Positions 1-9,775 of a DNA stretch of 64,000 nucleotides are shown here, in pieces. Numbering within the stretch: position 1 is the first letter of the stretch; each line of letters begins with the position of its first letter. Under the pieces are notes generated by a model, which searched no databases, had not been told where the DNA came from, and saw only the letters and a list, made by a program, of their open reading frames with translations. Location of the stretch: the NCBI GenBank assembly GCA_029582165.1, contig CM055870.1, forward strand, positions 48,812,513-48,876,512. Direction: 5' to 3'. The stretch is from Portulaca oleracea (Eukaryota; Streptophyta; Magnoliopsida; Caryophyllales; Portulacaceae). A program made the translations under genes and the position numbers.

Positions 1-42
1 ATCAACATATATTCACTTGGTTATTTAGGGACTGAAGCAAGC

Positions 43-1615
43 ATGTCATCATGTGCTGGTTCAAGGCGTCAAAAAGGCCAACCTCTGAGTCGTATATTTA
101 GTCCAATTATTGGCTTTGATTCCAATTCTGCCACTGCTATATCAAAGTGTAAGTTTTCTAATGTTTTTATGAAATCAGATTCTGTACTTTTGGATTAGTT
201 TATGTTCTGATTGATATATACTTGGATTGGATTTTGGGATGGTCTTTTAGCGTTTTAGGGTCAATATTTTACCTTTAAGGTTGGATATAATTCATTGAAC
301 ATAACGCTTTTGTCTTCGTTTGTGAGTGATTGAACTGGGGTTTGATTTGTATAAAATTGAAAGATAATTATGAATTAGATTTTAGAGTTGCTTTCAGTGT
401 GACCATTACTGACAGGATGATCAGTTTCGCTTATTATCCCCTTCATATGTAATCAATTTCACCAATTTACGAATCTCCAACTACTAGCCCTGTGTATAGA
501 TGACCACCCATGTAAAGTCACTGCCTATTCATATGTGACCATTATTGACAGGATGATCATAGTTTTTCCTATTCATGTCTGCAACCTGTGTTGCCTGGGT
601 TCTTCATTTTAGCTTGGTTTACTTATATAACACTACATATGAAGTTAGCACACTTTGAAATTTACGTTCAGTTTCAGCATTTGTTTAGAATAACTGAGCC
701 TGTTAAACGGGTCTGATTGATTCGAGACAGATCACTTTTAGCAGCCTTCATCTAAATGGACAGAATTTAATTAAACCCTAAACACTGTATCACGAATGAA
801 TTGAACCGAATATTCAGTCTGTTCCCTCTGACCTGATGCAAACTATTTGTTGGTAGGAATGGAAATGAGGGGTGCCCTAATACTGCAAAAATCAAACTAA
901 GAGGGCTGTTGAAGAGATTTCACAGCAAGCACTGAAAAAACTTTCGAAACTGCTTTGAGAACTGTGGTAAGTTTCATTTCAGAAAAGCGTCAAAATTTGT
1001 TTAGTGGGAGGAATTGTAAATTCTTTTCAACTATAAATAGGTTCCAAAAATATTTTACATAGAACTTCAATAGTTTTGTAGTCACTAGAGTCGTCATTGC
1101 AGATAATGATTAATTAAGTTAAAAGTTGGAGCCTCCTTGATCAAGTCTACAACTATATACAAGCATGCAAAGGCTCTTGACATTATGATTTTGTGCTAAG
1201 AGTTTTGCAAGCTGCAAAAGTGATTATCAGTTGCTAAGATTGGGGTTCTTTTGTCCTGTGGAAATAGTTACAATGAAGCTATATGAAAGTTGAATCCTCA
1301 AAATCTCTTCAGCTTATAGTCAATTTGAAATGAAATTATGTTATATAAGGGAAATTGGTTCCTGGTTATTGTCTTGTGTTGCAATTTTTTTTTCCACCAA
1401 GGGATATTGGTTCCTGGATCATTCAAGAATTGTTTCGTTTGTTTGAAAATTTTCATGAGCAAAAACTTTTCTTATTATTATGAATTTAATTTCTTCAAAT
1501 TTGTAGGAGATATTGGAAGGTCTTCGCAATTTATTTGAAGAAGATAGCGGAGGACGATGGCGATGCTGATGTTGATTACGGAGACATAGTTGAAGAAAAT
1601 GTAAACGGGGAACAC
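43..1615 (+). other. Possible decayed or spliced coding exons within the CACTA element
   Basis: An open stretch from the ATG at 43 encodes about 35 residues (beginning MSSCAGSRRQKGQ) and runs into a good donor (GTAAGT near 149). A second candidate exon lies near 859-967 before another GTAAGT. A third begins after an AG near 1506 and can end in an acidic tail (ending ENVNGEH) at the stop at 1613-1615. These could be the 3' exons of an element-encoded gene or of a captured gene. I recognise no family, and the frames between exons are not proven to connect. Confidence 0.25.
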
Positions 1616-1914
1616 TAAATTTAATGATACATGTTTGTTTATAATATTACTCTTGAATATTAGCAACTACGATTTGAAGAACTATGTGGTCTCATTTTTG
1701 ATAGTTTGCACTTCATTTAGTAAAATTTCAATTTAGACATATGTCTTGTTTAGATCATCCAATGAATGAAAGTTAAGGTTTTTCTGATATTGTCAATGTT
1801 TTAATTGTTTGTGTACACCAGGTACAGTATATTGTAATGATATATTTATAAATTGTATTAGACGATCTTCACTATTTCCAACATATATCTATGGTATAAA
1901 ATTGTACCTATTGT

Positions 1915-2263
1915 ATTACCAACAGATATATTTGTTCGACAATGTTTTTGAAATTTGACAGAAAATGTATCAACAGATAAAGTGTGTGGGTAATATCTTT
2001 ACCAACATTCAAAGATGTTGGTATATGTTACTTATCCCCGACATATATTAAGTGTTGGTATAAAATTCCCAATACCAACATAACAAAACTGTTGGCATTA
2101 GTTAGCAATACCAACAGATTACAATATCTGTTGGCAGTACTTTTACAATTAGGTTTATTTCCAACAGGCTAGTGACAGATAATTATTTGTTGGTAAAACT
2201 TTTTACCAACAGATATTGTACCTTTACCAACAGATAAGCCCTGTTGGCAAATGACCTTTTTTT
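1915..2263. repeat. CACTA subterminal repeats
   Basis: Multiple copies of CCAACAGATA or its complement TATCTGTTGG occur in both orientations, for example near 1920, 1971, 2110, 2125, 2208 and 2228. In this family such motifs are binding sites for the element-encoded DNA-binding protein; here that role is inferred from position and arrangement. Confidence 0.7.
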
Positions 2264-2269
2264 GTAGTG

Positions 2270-2427
2270 GAATATGCCTTCAAGGTCCCGGGTCCAATTT
2301 GAAATGGATCCCACCCCCGACCTTGAAGTCGTTTTGCCCACGTTTTACGAAGGGGGTGTAGGCGGCTTGGTGAACCGGCTTGGTGAACACAGATTTTGGA
2401 GGTTGGACCCTAGTCCGATACGCTCCA
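2270..2427 (-). repeat. 3' LTR fragment of the LARD-like element
   Basis: It matches 6127-6277 closely, including GGATCCCACCCCCGACC and the shared end GATACGCTCCA. It is truncated at 2270 by the CACTA terminus. Confidence 0.8.
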
Positions 2428-3550
2428 TACTGCCCTTCTTGGAAAAGAGTTTCCTCAACTCTTGGGAGTTAAAATCGAGGCCCTCTCCACAACTTGGCAC
2501 CCTAGAACTCCAAACATCCCGATCGTCATGAACAATCACACGAGGCACCCAACAAGCTTCGAATTCCACTATATATCCATCATCCAAATAAAAGAACGTG
2601 GTTGGAGACTTGTTGTGTGGAGATAGGGGATTAAGGAAAGGAATGGGAATATTTTGTGGAGTTTGGGAACACTCTTTCTCACTTGGTGTGCTACAAGGTA
2701 AAGACAAAGATATGGATCGTTTGCCCTCACCAAGAGCACACTCGTCCCGTGTTTCGTTCAATAGAAGGTTCCTCAACTCACTTCCCACCCAGGTTTTAAT
2801 TTGATGTGGGGCTAAGGGATTCAAGCAACCACATTCAAAAGAACGATCTTCATGCAACATACTATCCCACAAATATTGCAACTCAAACTTCCAATAACAC
2901 TCATTCAACAACAAATCCTCGAATAACCAATGTCGACCAAACAACATGTATGACCCATTCAAAGAGTTCATATCACCATGACCAACATTCAAACAATAAT
3001 CACCGTAAGACGACACAAATGAAGAGGTCGTACACATCGATTGAACTAGAACCAAGGTATCATCAAACCCACATTTGCCACTAGACACCAAATGAACACT
3101 AAGATTCTTAGCATGCCACACAAAATATAGAGAGTTTTCAATCGTGGACATCACATGCTCATCATAAAACTTCTCACGCCAACAAACAACATCAAACAAC
3201 CAATGTCTCCCAAAAATCATGCATGACTCACCCAAAGACTCTACACCACAATGTCCATCTTTCAAGCTTGATTTGGTAAATTTCATAGGAGAGCCTTCAG
3301 TTACCTTGTTCTTCTCATGGAGAAGAATTCGAGTGCCCACGAGTGGAAAGGATTGTGAGCCATCTCCATTGATGTTTGAGTCCTCGATTGGTGGCATTGA
3401 TAAAATCAAAGGAGCATCTTTTTGGGCCTCCTCAACAAGAATGATAGGAAGGGCAAGATCGATGTTCTCATCCACCTCTTGGCATGGTGCTTCAACAATA
3501 GCTTCGGAAGCCTCACAAGCATAGTTATTAAAATCCCGATTCTGATCCAC
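2345..3550 (-). CDS. 401-residue ORF of the LARD-like element, function unknown
   Basis: This open frame fills much of the internal region and runs through the polypurine tract into the 3' LTR, which shows it belongs to the element and not to a host gene. The protein is acidic in its first 80 residues and rich in Cys, Trp and Leu in the middle. The motif FGRHWLF occurs twice about 100 residues apart, suggesting an internal duplication. No protease, integrase, RT or zinc-knuckle motif is visible. The first ten or so residues come from a MITE (3524-3680), so the original start was probably further upstream. Elements of this type can carry an extra ORF before the 3' LTR; I do not know its role. 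Confidence 0.5.
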   Translation of the reverse strand: MDQNRDFNNYACEASEAIVEAPCQEVDENIDLALPIILVEEAQKDAPLILSMPPIEDSNINGDGSQSFPLVGTRILLHEKNKVTEGSPMKFTKSSLKDGHCGVESLGESCMIFGRHWLFDVVCWREKFYDEHVMSTIENSLYFVWHAKNLSVHLVSSGKCGFDDTLVLVQSMCTTSSFVSSYGDYCLNVGHGDMNSLNGSYMLFGRHWLFEDLLLNECYWKFELQYLWDSMLHEDRSFECGCLNPLAPHQIKTWVGSELRNLLLNETRDECALGEGKRSISLSLPCSTPSEKECSQTPQNIPIPFLNPLSPHNKSPTTFFYLDDGYIVEFEACWVPRVIVHDDRDVWSSRVPSCGEGLDFNSQELRKLFSKKGSMERIGLGSNLQNLCSPSRFTKPPTPPS

Positions 3551-3680
3551 GATCCTACAATTTTATGATCCAAAATCCTCGATACGATTCTACTATTTAC
3601 ACACAATCCACGATCCTACATGGGTTAATTCCGATCCTAACTATCTCATGAATTCGAGCTAGGATCCCGATTTTAGCAAC
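3524..3680 (-). mobile_element. MITE, about 157 bp (copy 1)
   Basis: The ends are imperfect inverted repeats (GTTATTAAAATCCC at one end, GTTGCTAAAATCGGG read inward from the other). Nearly the same sequence occurs at 15613-15773 in opposite orientation. The repeated core motif is GATCCACGATCCTA or close variants. It interrupts the coding region of the LARD-like element. The target duplication is unclear. Confidence 0.7.
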
Positions 3681-4060
3681 ATTGCTCACAAGGTTCAATG
3701 GAAGCTCCCTCGTCGGGCAAGAGATCGACCATTACTTGCTTAACTTCTTCTACCATGTCACGTGTATGCTCTTCCACACCAAAACATTACTCAATCTAAG
3801 CTCTAACAATAGCCATTGTCAGAAATTGCAAGGAATCGTGTCCCACATGCCGACATTTGACACATTTTTGGGATTGACCTTGGAGGTTCAAAGTAATGTT
3901 GTTCACTTGGACCTTAAGGTTCTCAAGAGTCCGCTCGATGGTGGAGAATCGATTCTCACAGGCGGAGAGTCGGCTCTCGATAGCTTGAGCTTAAGAACTT
4001 CGGTGTCGGCTTGATTTCTCTCGATTGGAGCTATCTTCGCCATCCATATCGAAGAAAGGG
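3681..4060 (-). pseudogene. Remnant of upstream (gag-like) ORF of the LARD-like element
   Basis: On the minus strand, broken frames give a charged, coiled-coil-like segment (AQAIESRLSACENRFSTIE) followed by CVKCRHVGHDS. The latter resembles part of a zinc-knuckle-type motif but is incomplete. Stop codons interrupt the frame, and the MITE at 3524-3680 separates it from the 401-residue ORF. Probably both were one longer protein; this is inference from position and frame. Confidence 0.4.
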
Positions 4061-4380
4061 TGAAGGACGGTATGTGTTTGGGATAATTTGTGGAGTTTGG
4101 GGGTTCTATTGTAGTTGGCTAGTGTTTGGATAAAGGTTTTTTGTGTTTTTCTCACTCAGACATTTCATCGAACACCTTCCATGCACTAATTTCCAACTTC
4201 TCCTCAAAGCTCCAAATTGCTTCAACAACACCAAATACAAATACAATACAACATATTCTAACACACTTTAATAGCACAAGGGATGTGGAACACCAATAGT
4301 TGCATACAGCTCACAAAATCAAACACTAGAGAACAACACTAGCAAGAACAATGAATACAACTCAAGCTAAATGAAACTAA

Positions 4381-4393
4381 GGCTCTAATACCA
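4381..4393 (-). promoter_or_regulatory. Primer binding site of the LARD-like element
   Basis: Minus-strand TGGTATTAGAGCC, two bases inside the LTR edge. It matches the plant initiator tRNA-Met primer site (TGGTATCAGAGCC) with one change. Confidence 0.75.
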
Positions 4394-4709
4394 GATGGAG
4401 CGTTTCATCGCATAGAGAGAGATAGGATTAGCTTGAGTAGTTGAATGGATTCGATAATCAACAAGAGCAAAGTCTTGAACACCCAAAAGTTGGATATGAT
4501 CTTGAGCAAGGAGAGTCCACAACTCTAGGCCTAACACCCAACCATGATTATCTAGGATGATCCACCAATAATCACTAATGGAATGACTTGAAACACCACC
4601 AAATTGATTGGATAAAGATAACAAGGTTTGAGAGAAACAAGGGAAAAACCCTACAAATGCATAAGCATAACAACAATGTCTGGAAAACTGTCTAAAAACG
4701 AGCTAGGGG

Positions 4710-5001
4710 TGTAACACACCGGGTATATGGTTAAGTGTGGCTTAAAGGGATTAAAATAACTACTTATATCACCAAGGTGCACCTTCTTTTATGGTAGCTC
4801 ATCCGTTGGGAACTCCTTAGTTAAGCGTGCTTGGCTGGGAGTAATCTTAAGATGGGTGACCTCCTGGGAAGTTTTCCCATGCAGCGTGTTAGCGAGGACG
4901 AAGCACGCTGGAAAGACTCGTGGTGATTTCTGGGGCCAGTCAGCGATCCTTAAAGCAGTTATCGGTAATGTCCGCGGCCCGGGAGGGGTCGGGACGTTAC
5001 A
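4710..5001 (+). repeat. Cassandra 5' LTR with 5S-like domain
   Basis: The 5S-like part is at about 4800-4880. The LTR is nearly identical to 5137-5428, with scattered substitutions such as GGCTGGGAGTAATC versus GGTTGGGAGTAGTC. Confidence 0.9.
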
Positions 5002-5003
5002 GA

Positions 5004-5016
5004 TGGTATCAGAGCC
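5004..5016 (+). promoter_or_regulatory. Cassandra primer binding site
   Basis: TGGTATCAGAGCC, complementary to the 3' end of initiator tRNA-Met, two bases after the 5' LTR. Confidence 0.9.
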
Positions 5017-5136
5017 GACCTGCGACCGTGAGCTGCGCTAGTGGACGGGAGAGCCATGGGCAGTCACCTAGCGGGGCAATGATTCTAGATTGGATTGTGG
5101 CACAACGAGGACGTTGTGCGCTTAAGTGGGGGTGAT

Positions 5137-5428
5137 TGTAACACCCCGGGTATATGGTTAAGTGTGGCTTAAAGAGATTAAAATGACTATTTATATCACC
5201 AAAGTGCACCTTCTTTTATGGTAGCTCATCCGTTGGGAACTCCTCAGTTAAGCGTGCTTGGTTGGGAGTAGTCTTAAGATGGGTGACCTCCTGGGAAGTT
5301 TTCTCAAGCAGCGTGTGAGCGAGGACGAAGCACGCTTGAAAGACTCGTGGTGATTTGTGGGGCCAGTCAGCGATCTTTAAAGCAGTTATCGGTAATGTCC
5401 GCGGTCTGGGAGGGGTCGGGGCGTTACA
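5137..5428 (+). repeat. Cassandra 3' LTR with 5S-like domain
   Basis: Begins TGTAACACCCCGGG and ends GGGGCGTTACA. The 5S-like domain is at about 5227-5307. The small divergence from the 5' LTR indicates a fairly recent insertion. Confidence 0.9.
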
Positions 5429-6277
5429 AGGGGGTATTTATACTAATGGAGGGTGAAACGTACAGTGAAACGCAGAAAATCACGTCCAGAAAAGTAGCCG
5501 TCGTGGGTGCCACGAAGGGGTTGCGGGTTCCACGGACGGGCGGATGCGGTAGACATCATCTGGATACGAGAAGGTCGCGGGTGCCACAAAAGGGTCGCGA
5601 GTGCCATGGAGCAACGGACGCAACAATCGTCGTTTCTGGGACAGACGCTAGCAGCACCTATCGACGTTGCCCAGCCAAGGCTTGCCCAGAACGGGTAGCG
5701 CGCGCTACAAAGAGGGTAGCGGGCGCTACAAGGTGGTAGCGGGCGTTACACGCAATCGGCGCATCATCCAGCGTCTGAGCAGGGGAGCGTCGCGGGCGCG
5801 ACCTTCTGGCAGTTTTTTCTGCCGATTTCAAACTAGCATGATTTCTTTATCCAGACTTGGTTTTAGGCCCATAAGGTATCAATGGAAAGCTCTCGGTATG
5901 TACTTCAAGCTCCCAAAATTTGAGACTCATCGGAGTTGTATTGAAGGAGTTATGTTCGAAAGAGTGAAGGCACGTCCAATTCCTCAACCCACGTTGACCC
6001 CTTTGTGCTTATTCTTGCCAAAGGACTTCGAACCCTTTTATAGGCTCGAAGTAGGCCCCGTTGAAGACCCGTAGCTCCACTCCTATGGTCCACGATCCAA
6101 TTTGTAGTGGATACCACACCCAAAGATGGTCTGAATATGCCTCCAATGTCTCAGGTCCACCTTTAAATGGATCCCACCCCCGACCTTGAAGTCGTTTTGC
6201 CGCGTTTTACGAAGGGGGTGCGGGCCGTCTTTGTGAACACGGATTTTGGAGCTTGGACCGAAGCCCGATACGCTCCA

Positions 6278-6744
6278 TTAACTTCTCTATTTTTCTCACT
6301 AACCCACGTTCTATTATTGATGCTATGAGTTGATTATATGTAATCTACTTCCCTACTTGTACAGTCGTATATTGTTAAATTGATTAATGATATTTTTGGA
6401 GGTACTTTTTAAATTACTTTTTCCAACGTTCTAAGAGAAGATAAGTTTAGGTTGCATAATTGTTATTGATAGCTCCTAAAACCAATGTAATTTACTGATC
6501 AGGAAACATAAAAAGTACAACCACAATCTGAAAAAAGCCACGACACCCCTTCCCCTCCCATTTTAAGCCTTCTTCTTCTTTTTCCTTCTCTATTACTCAA
6601 AACAGAGCCATGGAGAGCTGAAAGCTCCCATCCATGGCAACCTCAACCCTTCTTCTAGTTAACACCACCCTATGTCGCCACCACCACTAAACACCCGATC
6701 GTCGTGGTCTCACAACAACCCAAGTGATGTCAACTACACAATCT
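6278..6744. other. Spacer between two retrotransposons; possible broken first exon
   Basis: Low-complexity AT-rich DNA up to about 6530, then a C/T-rich stretch. A short reading frame starts with ATG at 6634 (MATSTLLLVN), reminiscent of the start of a plastid transit peptide, and is interrupted by the copia element at 6745. Nothing further can be assigned. Confidence 0.25.
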
Positions 6745-7409
6745 TGTTGGGTGTGGAGACCAAATGAGGAGAAGGAGGAAGCAAAATGGGAAGATGATGA
6801 TGAAAGGGAGAAGAGAGAAGGAAGAAGGAGGAGGTTCCAGTAGCGCCTCGGAGGCGCCACTAGCACCGAAAGTCGACGCAACCATCGTCTTGTTTCGAGG
6901 AAGAAAAGTGACGCTGTCGGCGTCATTTTTGACACACCAGCATCTCTCCCAGTTGCTGGTTTTAGGCACACACTGCCATCGGTTCTATGGCGCTACTAGT
7001 GCCTGGGTTGTTTGCCGCAGATTTTCTTTAGATGATGGCATCGCCAAAATCTTGTTTCCTTTCTACTGTTGTTTCCTTTTCTACAATGCTCCCTTTTTTG
7101 TGGATGCTTCCTAATTATTATTAGGAAGGTTTCCCTTGTACCTTCTAGTATATATTTGGCTCCAGTTTCTCCTTATGATGTATCCTAGAGTGTATCGCAG
7201 TATCATGTATCTGATTGGAATCAAGTGAGATAGAGAGAAACACAACAATTATAATTGTAAGACTCATATTACTAGTGCATCGATTCAGTGATTTTTTTTT
7301 CCCGCTTTGGGTTTTTTCCATGTTAAACCTCTGGTGTCTAATTTCTTATTTCGTTTTCTCTCTTATCTTTCATTGTTTATGGTTGCTTGAGTGCTCTTCG
7401 ATCCTAACA
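6745..7409 (+). repeat. Copia 5' LTR
   Basis: 665 bp, homologous to 9192-9775 but about 80 bp longer. The 3' LTR lacks a segment present at about 6925-6985. Contains a TATA-like region (TAGTATATATTTGGC, 7147). Confidence 0.85.
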
Positions 7410-7411
7410 AC

Positions 7412-7424
7412 TGGTATCAGAGCC
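7412..7424 (+). promoter_or_regulatory. Copia primer binding site
   Basis: TGGTATCAGAGCC two bases after the 5' LTR, matching initiator tRNA-Met. Confidence 0.9.
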
Positions 7425-7458
7425 TGCAGGTTGTTGAAAGAGAACTCGCTTTCAAACA

Positions 7459-8135
7459 ATGCCGGGAGATAAGTCTGAAATCGAGAAATTTGACGGATCA
7501 AACTTCACCAATTGGAATTTGCAGATTGAGGATATGTTGTATTCGAAATTGTTGCATCTTTCGCTGCTGGAGAAGAAGTCAGACGATGTGGATCAAGGCA
7601 AGTAGGATATGCTAGATCGACAGGCGGTGTTCTTGATCAGGATGTCATTGGCTCGGAACGTCAGGTTTAACGTCATGGAGAAAAAGACAACGAAGGAATT
7701 GTTGAAGGCCCTAGAGGAGATGTATGAGAAGCCAAGCGCAGCAAATCAGGTATATTTATTAATGAGATTACTAAGATTTTATCACAACTTGCTTCAGTAA
7801 AGATGATTTTTGCTAAGAATGTCAAAGCTTACATATTGTTGTCTTCTATGGCTCATTCTTGGGAAACTCTTGTAACTGCTGTTAATAGTGCTAAGAGTAT
7901 AGACAAGATAGAATTTGATGTGGTCAAGTCTGTGCTGCTTAATGAGGGCCTTCGTAGGAAGAATTCTAGTGGTAAATCTTCGGGAAGTGCCTTAAGTGTC
8001 AGGGGTAGGAAAAACAATAGTAATTCCAATAATTCCAGGGGTAAAAAAACAAGCCTAGAGACATGAACAATGTTGTGGTGATAAAGGTCATTTTAAGAGG
8101 GATTGTCCTAAACCTAGGAAGGGAAAGGGTAATAA
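7459..8135 (+). pseudogene. Copia gag remnant
   Basis: From the ATG at 7459 the translation starts MPGDKSEIEKFDGSNFTNW, the usual opening of copia Gag (the FDG.NF..W signature). It continues through a helical capsid-like region with a stop at about 7603 and another near 7798. A nucleocapsid zinc knuckle is recognisable at about 8067-8110 (CGDKGHFKRDC), but its first cysteine is not in register. Gag would package element RNA; this copy cannot make it. Confidence 0.8.
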
Positions 8136-8204
8136 TGACTGGGAGTCTGGGACTCTATCAACTCTGCGGAAGACCTTTGTGAACCCTAGTTTTGAGTGTG
8201 TCTA

Positions 8205-9110
8205 GTCTTGAAGAGTCATGGATAGTTGACTCTGGTGCATCCTTTTAATGTTTCCTCAAATAGGGAGTTATTTCGTAGTTTCAGGAGTGAGAATTTTGGC
8301 AAGGTGTATCTTGCCAATGACAAGTGTTATGAAATAACATGTAAAGGAGACGTGACAATTAAGACTGCTAATGGTGGTCTTTGGAAGTTGGAGGATGTGA
8401 GGTATATTCCTGGAATTAAGAGGATTTAATTTCAGTGAATCAACTCGATGAGATGGGCTACATTGCGGCTTCGGGAATTGAAGATGGAAGATCGTGAAGG
8501 GTGCTATGGTAGTGGCGAAGGGATTGAGGTCCGATACTTTGTACTCCACCAGGGATAACACTAACATGATTTCTAATGTTTCTTGTTCTAGCTTATGGCA
8601 TTGCAGGAATGAGAAGAGGGTCAGTTTCACCAAAACTGACAGGGAACCTGAGGAGGTATGGCGTGACTCAGGTGACAAGAAGGCAGTAGGAGCTGACGCG
8701 GTCAAGTTTTTTGTTAGGCTTGGTGTGCCTAGGAGGGAAACAGAGGAACCATAGGAAGCTCCACAGATTGCAGATTAGGCTGCTGAAGAGCCTAGACCAC
8801 AAGAGTTAGGTGAAAGCTCTAGTGATGATGAGAACACTCCACCACCCATTGTGAGAAGATCCATGAGGGCTACCAGAGATGCTGGTGAGCCAGAGTCCTA
8901 TACTAAGGCTGTGCAGGCGGAGGCTCAGTTCAAGTGGGAGCACGCAATAGTCGATGGAATTACGTCACTTGAGAAAAATAGAACCTGTGAGCCGGTCAGG
9001 TTGTCTGCAGGGAAGAAAGCCTTGAAGATGTGGGTCTACATGATCAAGGAAAAGCCAGTAGATGCTAGGAAATTGAGTCCCGGTGCGGCCTCAAGAGGCC
9101 TCTCAGACTG
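8205..9110 (+). pseudogene. Copia pol remnant (protease start joined to RT start)
   Basis: The aspartic protease signature WIVDSGAS is at 8219-8242. A GAG-pre-integrase-like piece (LISVNQLDEMGY) follows at about 8428. After about 8600 the sequence jumps to an acidic linker and then to the region before the RT fingers (RRSMRATRDAGEPESYTKAV, about 8856-8915). It ends near AGKKALKMWVY. Integrase and the RT YVDD box are missing. Several stops and frameshifts are present. Confidence 0.75.
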
Positions 9111-9191
9111 ATAAAGAGGTCTGTCGATGCACTAGGGGAACTTGTGGAGAAAGTTGAGGATGTTGGAGGCTTTGGTCTCCAAGTGAGAGAT

Positions 9192-9775
9192 TGTTGGGTG
9201 TGGAGACCAAATGAGGAGAAGGAGGAAGCGAAATGGGAAGACGAGGATGAAAGGGAGAAGGAAGATGGAGGAGGCCCACCAACGCCCTTAGGCGCCACTA
9301 GCACCGAAAGTCGACGCCACCAGCATCTTGTTTCAAGGAAGAAAAGTGACGCTGCCAGCGGTTCTATGGCGCTACCAACGCCTGGATTGTTTGCCGCAGA
9401 TTTTCTTTGGACGATGCCAATGCCAAGATCTTATTTCCTTTCTACTGTTGTTTCTTTTCTGCGGTGTTTCCTTTTTTTGCGGATGTTTCCTAATTATTAT
9501 TAGGAAGATTTCCCTTGTACGTTCTAGTATATATTTGGCTCCAGTTTCTCCTTATGCTGTATCCTAGAGTGTATCCCAATATCATGTATCTGATTGGGAT
9601 CAAGTGAGATAGAGAGAAACACAACCATTATAATTATAATCCTCATATTACTAGTGCATCGATTCCGTGATTTTTTTTTCCCGCTTTGGGTTTTTTCCAG
9701 TGTCAAATTTTTTATTTCTTTTCCACTCTTATCTTTCATTGTTTGTGGTTGCTTGAGTGCTCTTCAATCCTAACA
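9192..9775 (+). repeat. Copia 3' LTR
   Basis: 584 bp. Shares the start TGTTGGGTGTGGAGACC, the stretch TTCTAGTATATATTTGGC and the end CCTAACA with the 5' LTR. Confidence 0.85.

Larger units (their letters stand above)
1..2269. mobile_element. CACTA (En/Spm) transposon, one terminal part
   Basis: The right boundary at 2264-2269 reads GTAGTG on the plus strand, which is the CACTAC terminus followed by a T/A run on the other strand. Inside it, at about 1915-2269, the motif CCAACAGATA and its complement recur in both orientations. Clustered subterminal repeats of this sort are the hallmark of CACTA elements. The sequence just outside (2270 on, GAATATGCCT) matches the interior of the complete LTR at 6127, so the element sits inside that LTR. 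The likely 3-bp target is GAA (2270-2272). The other terminus lies left of the window, so length and autonomy cannot be judged. Confidence 0.75.
4710..5428 (+). mobile_element. Complete Cassandra TRIM retrotransposon
   Basis: Two 292-bp LTRs (4710-5001 and 5137-5428) start TGTAACAC and end GTTACA. They flank a 135-bp internal region with a primer site, a G-rich tract (AAGTGGGGGTGA) before the second LTR, and no coding capacity. Each LTR carries a 5S-rRNA-like domain (GTTAAGCGTGCTTGG through GGTGACCTCCTGGGAAG), the defining trait of Cassandra. A perfect 5-bp target duplication AGGGG lies at 4705-4709 and 5429-5433. Transcription is expected from the 5S-type internal pol III promoter. Confidence 0.93.
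2270..6277 (-). mobile_element. Non-autonomous long-LTR retrotransposon (LARD-like)
   Basis: Reading on the minus strand: a complete 5' LTR (6277 to 4396) starts TGGAGCGTATCGG and ends CGCTCCA. Next come a tRNA-Met-type primer site, about 1.97 kb of internal DNA, and a purine-rich tract (AAGAAGGGCAGTA) just before the 3' LTR edge at 2427. The 3' LTR is cut at 2270 by the CACTA element. Removing the nested Cassandra leaves an LTR of about 1.16 kb. There is no protease, integrase or reverse transcriptase between the LTRs, so the element must have depended on enzymes from a relative. The far target duplication is outside the window. Confidence 0.75.
4396..6277 (-). repeat. 5' LTR of the LARD-like element, interrupted by Cassandra
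   Basis: The LTR ends are short inverted repeats (TGGAGCG and CGCTCCA). A TATA-like box for minus-strand transcription (TATAAAAGG) lies at about 6034-6043. The part at 5500-5755 is GC-rich, with loose repetition of GTCGCGGGTGCCAC and of GGTAGCGGGCGCTACAA. Cassandra occupies 4710-5428 within it, with AGGGG duplicated on both sides. Confidence 0.75.
6745..9775 (+). mobile_element. Ty1-copia retrotransposon, internally deleted
   Basis: LTRs at 6745-7409 and 9192-9775 start TGTTGGGTGTGGAGACC and end CCTAACA. A primer site lies at 7412-7424. The polypurine-like AAGTGAGAGAT directly before the second LTR is typical of plant copia elements. Flanking pentamers AATCT (6740-6744) and AGTCT (9776-9780) are a target duplication with one mismatch. 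Gag, a protease scrap and the start of RT remain, but integrase core, most RT and RNase H are gone. Stops and frameshifts make it non-coding. Confidence 0.9.

Noticed and set aside
4800..4880. 5S rRNA gene
   Set aside because: Only part of 5S is matched and it lies in a matched pair of LTRs with primer site and target duplication, so it is Cassandra, not a 5S gene.
8268..8705. 145-codon minus-strand frame within copia pol
   Set aside because: It is antisense to recognisable protease and pre-integrase coding.
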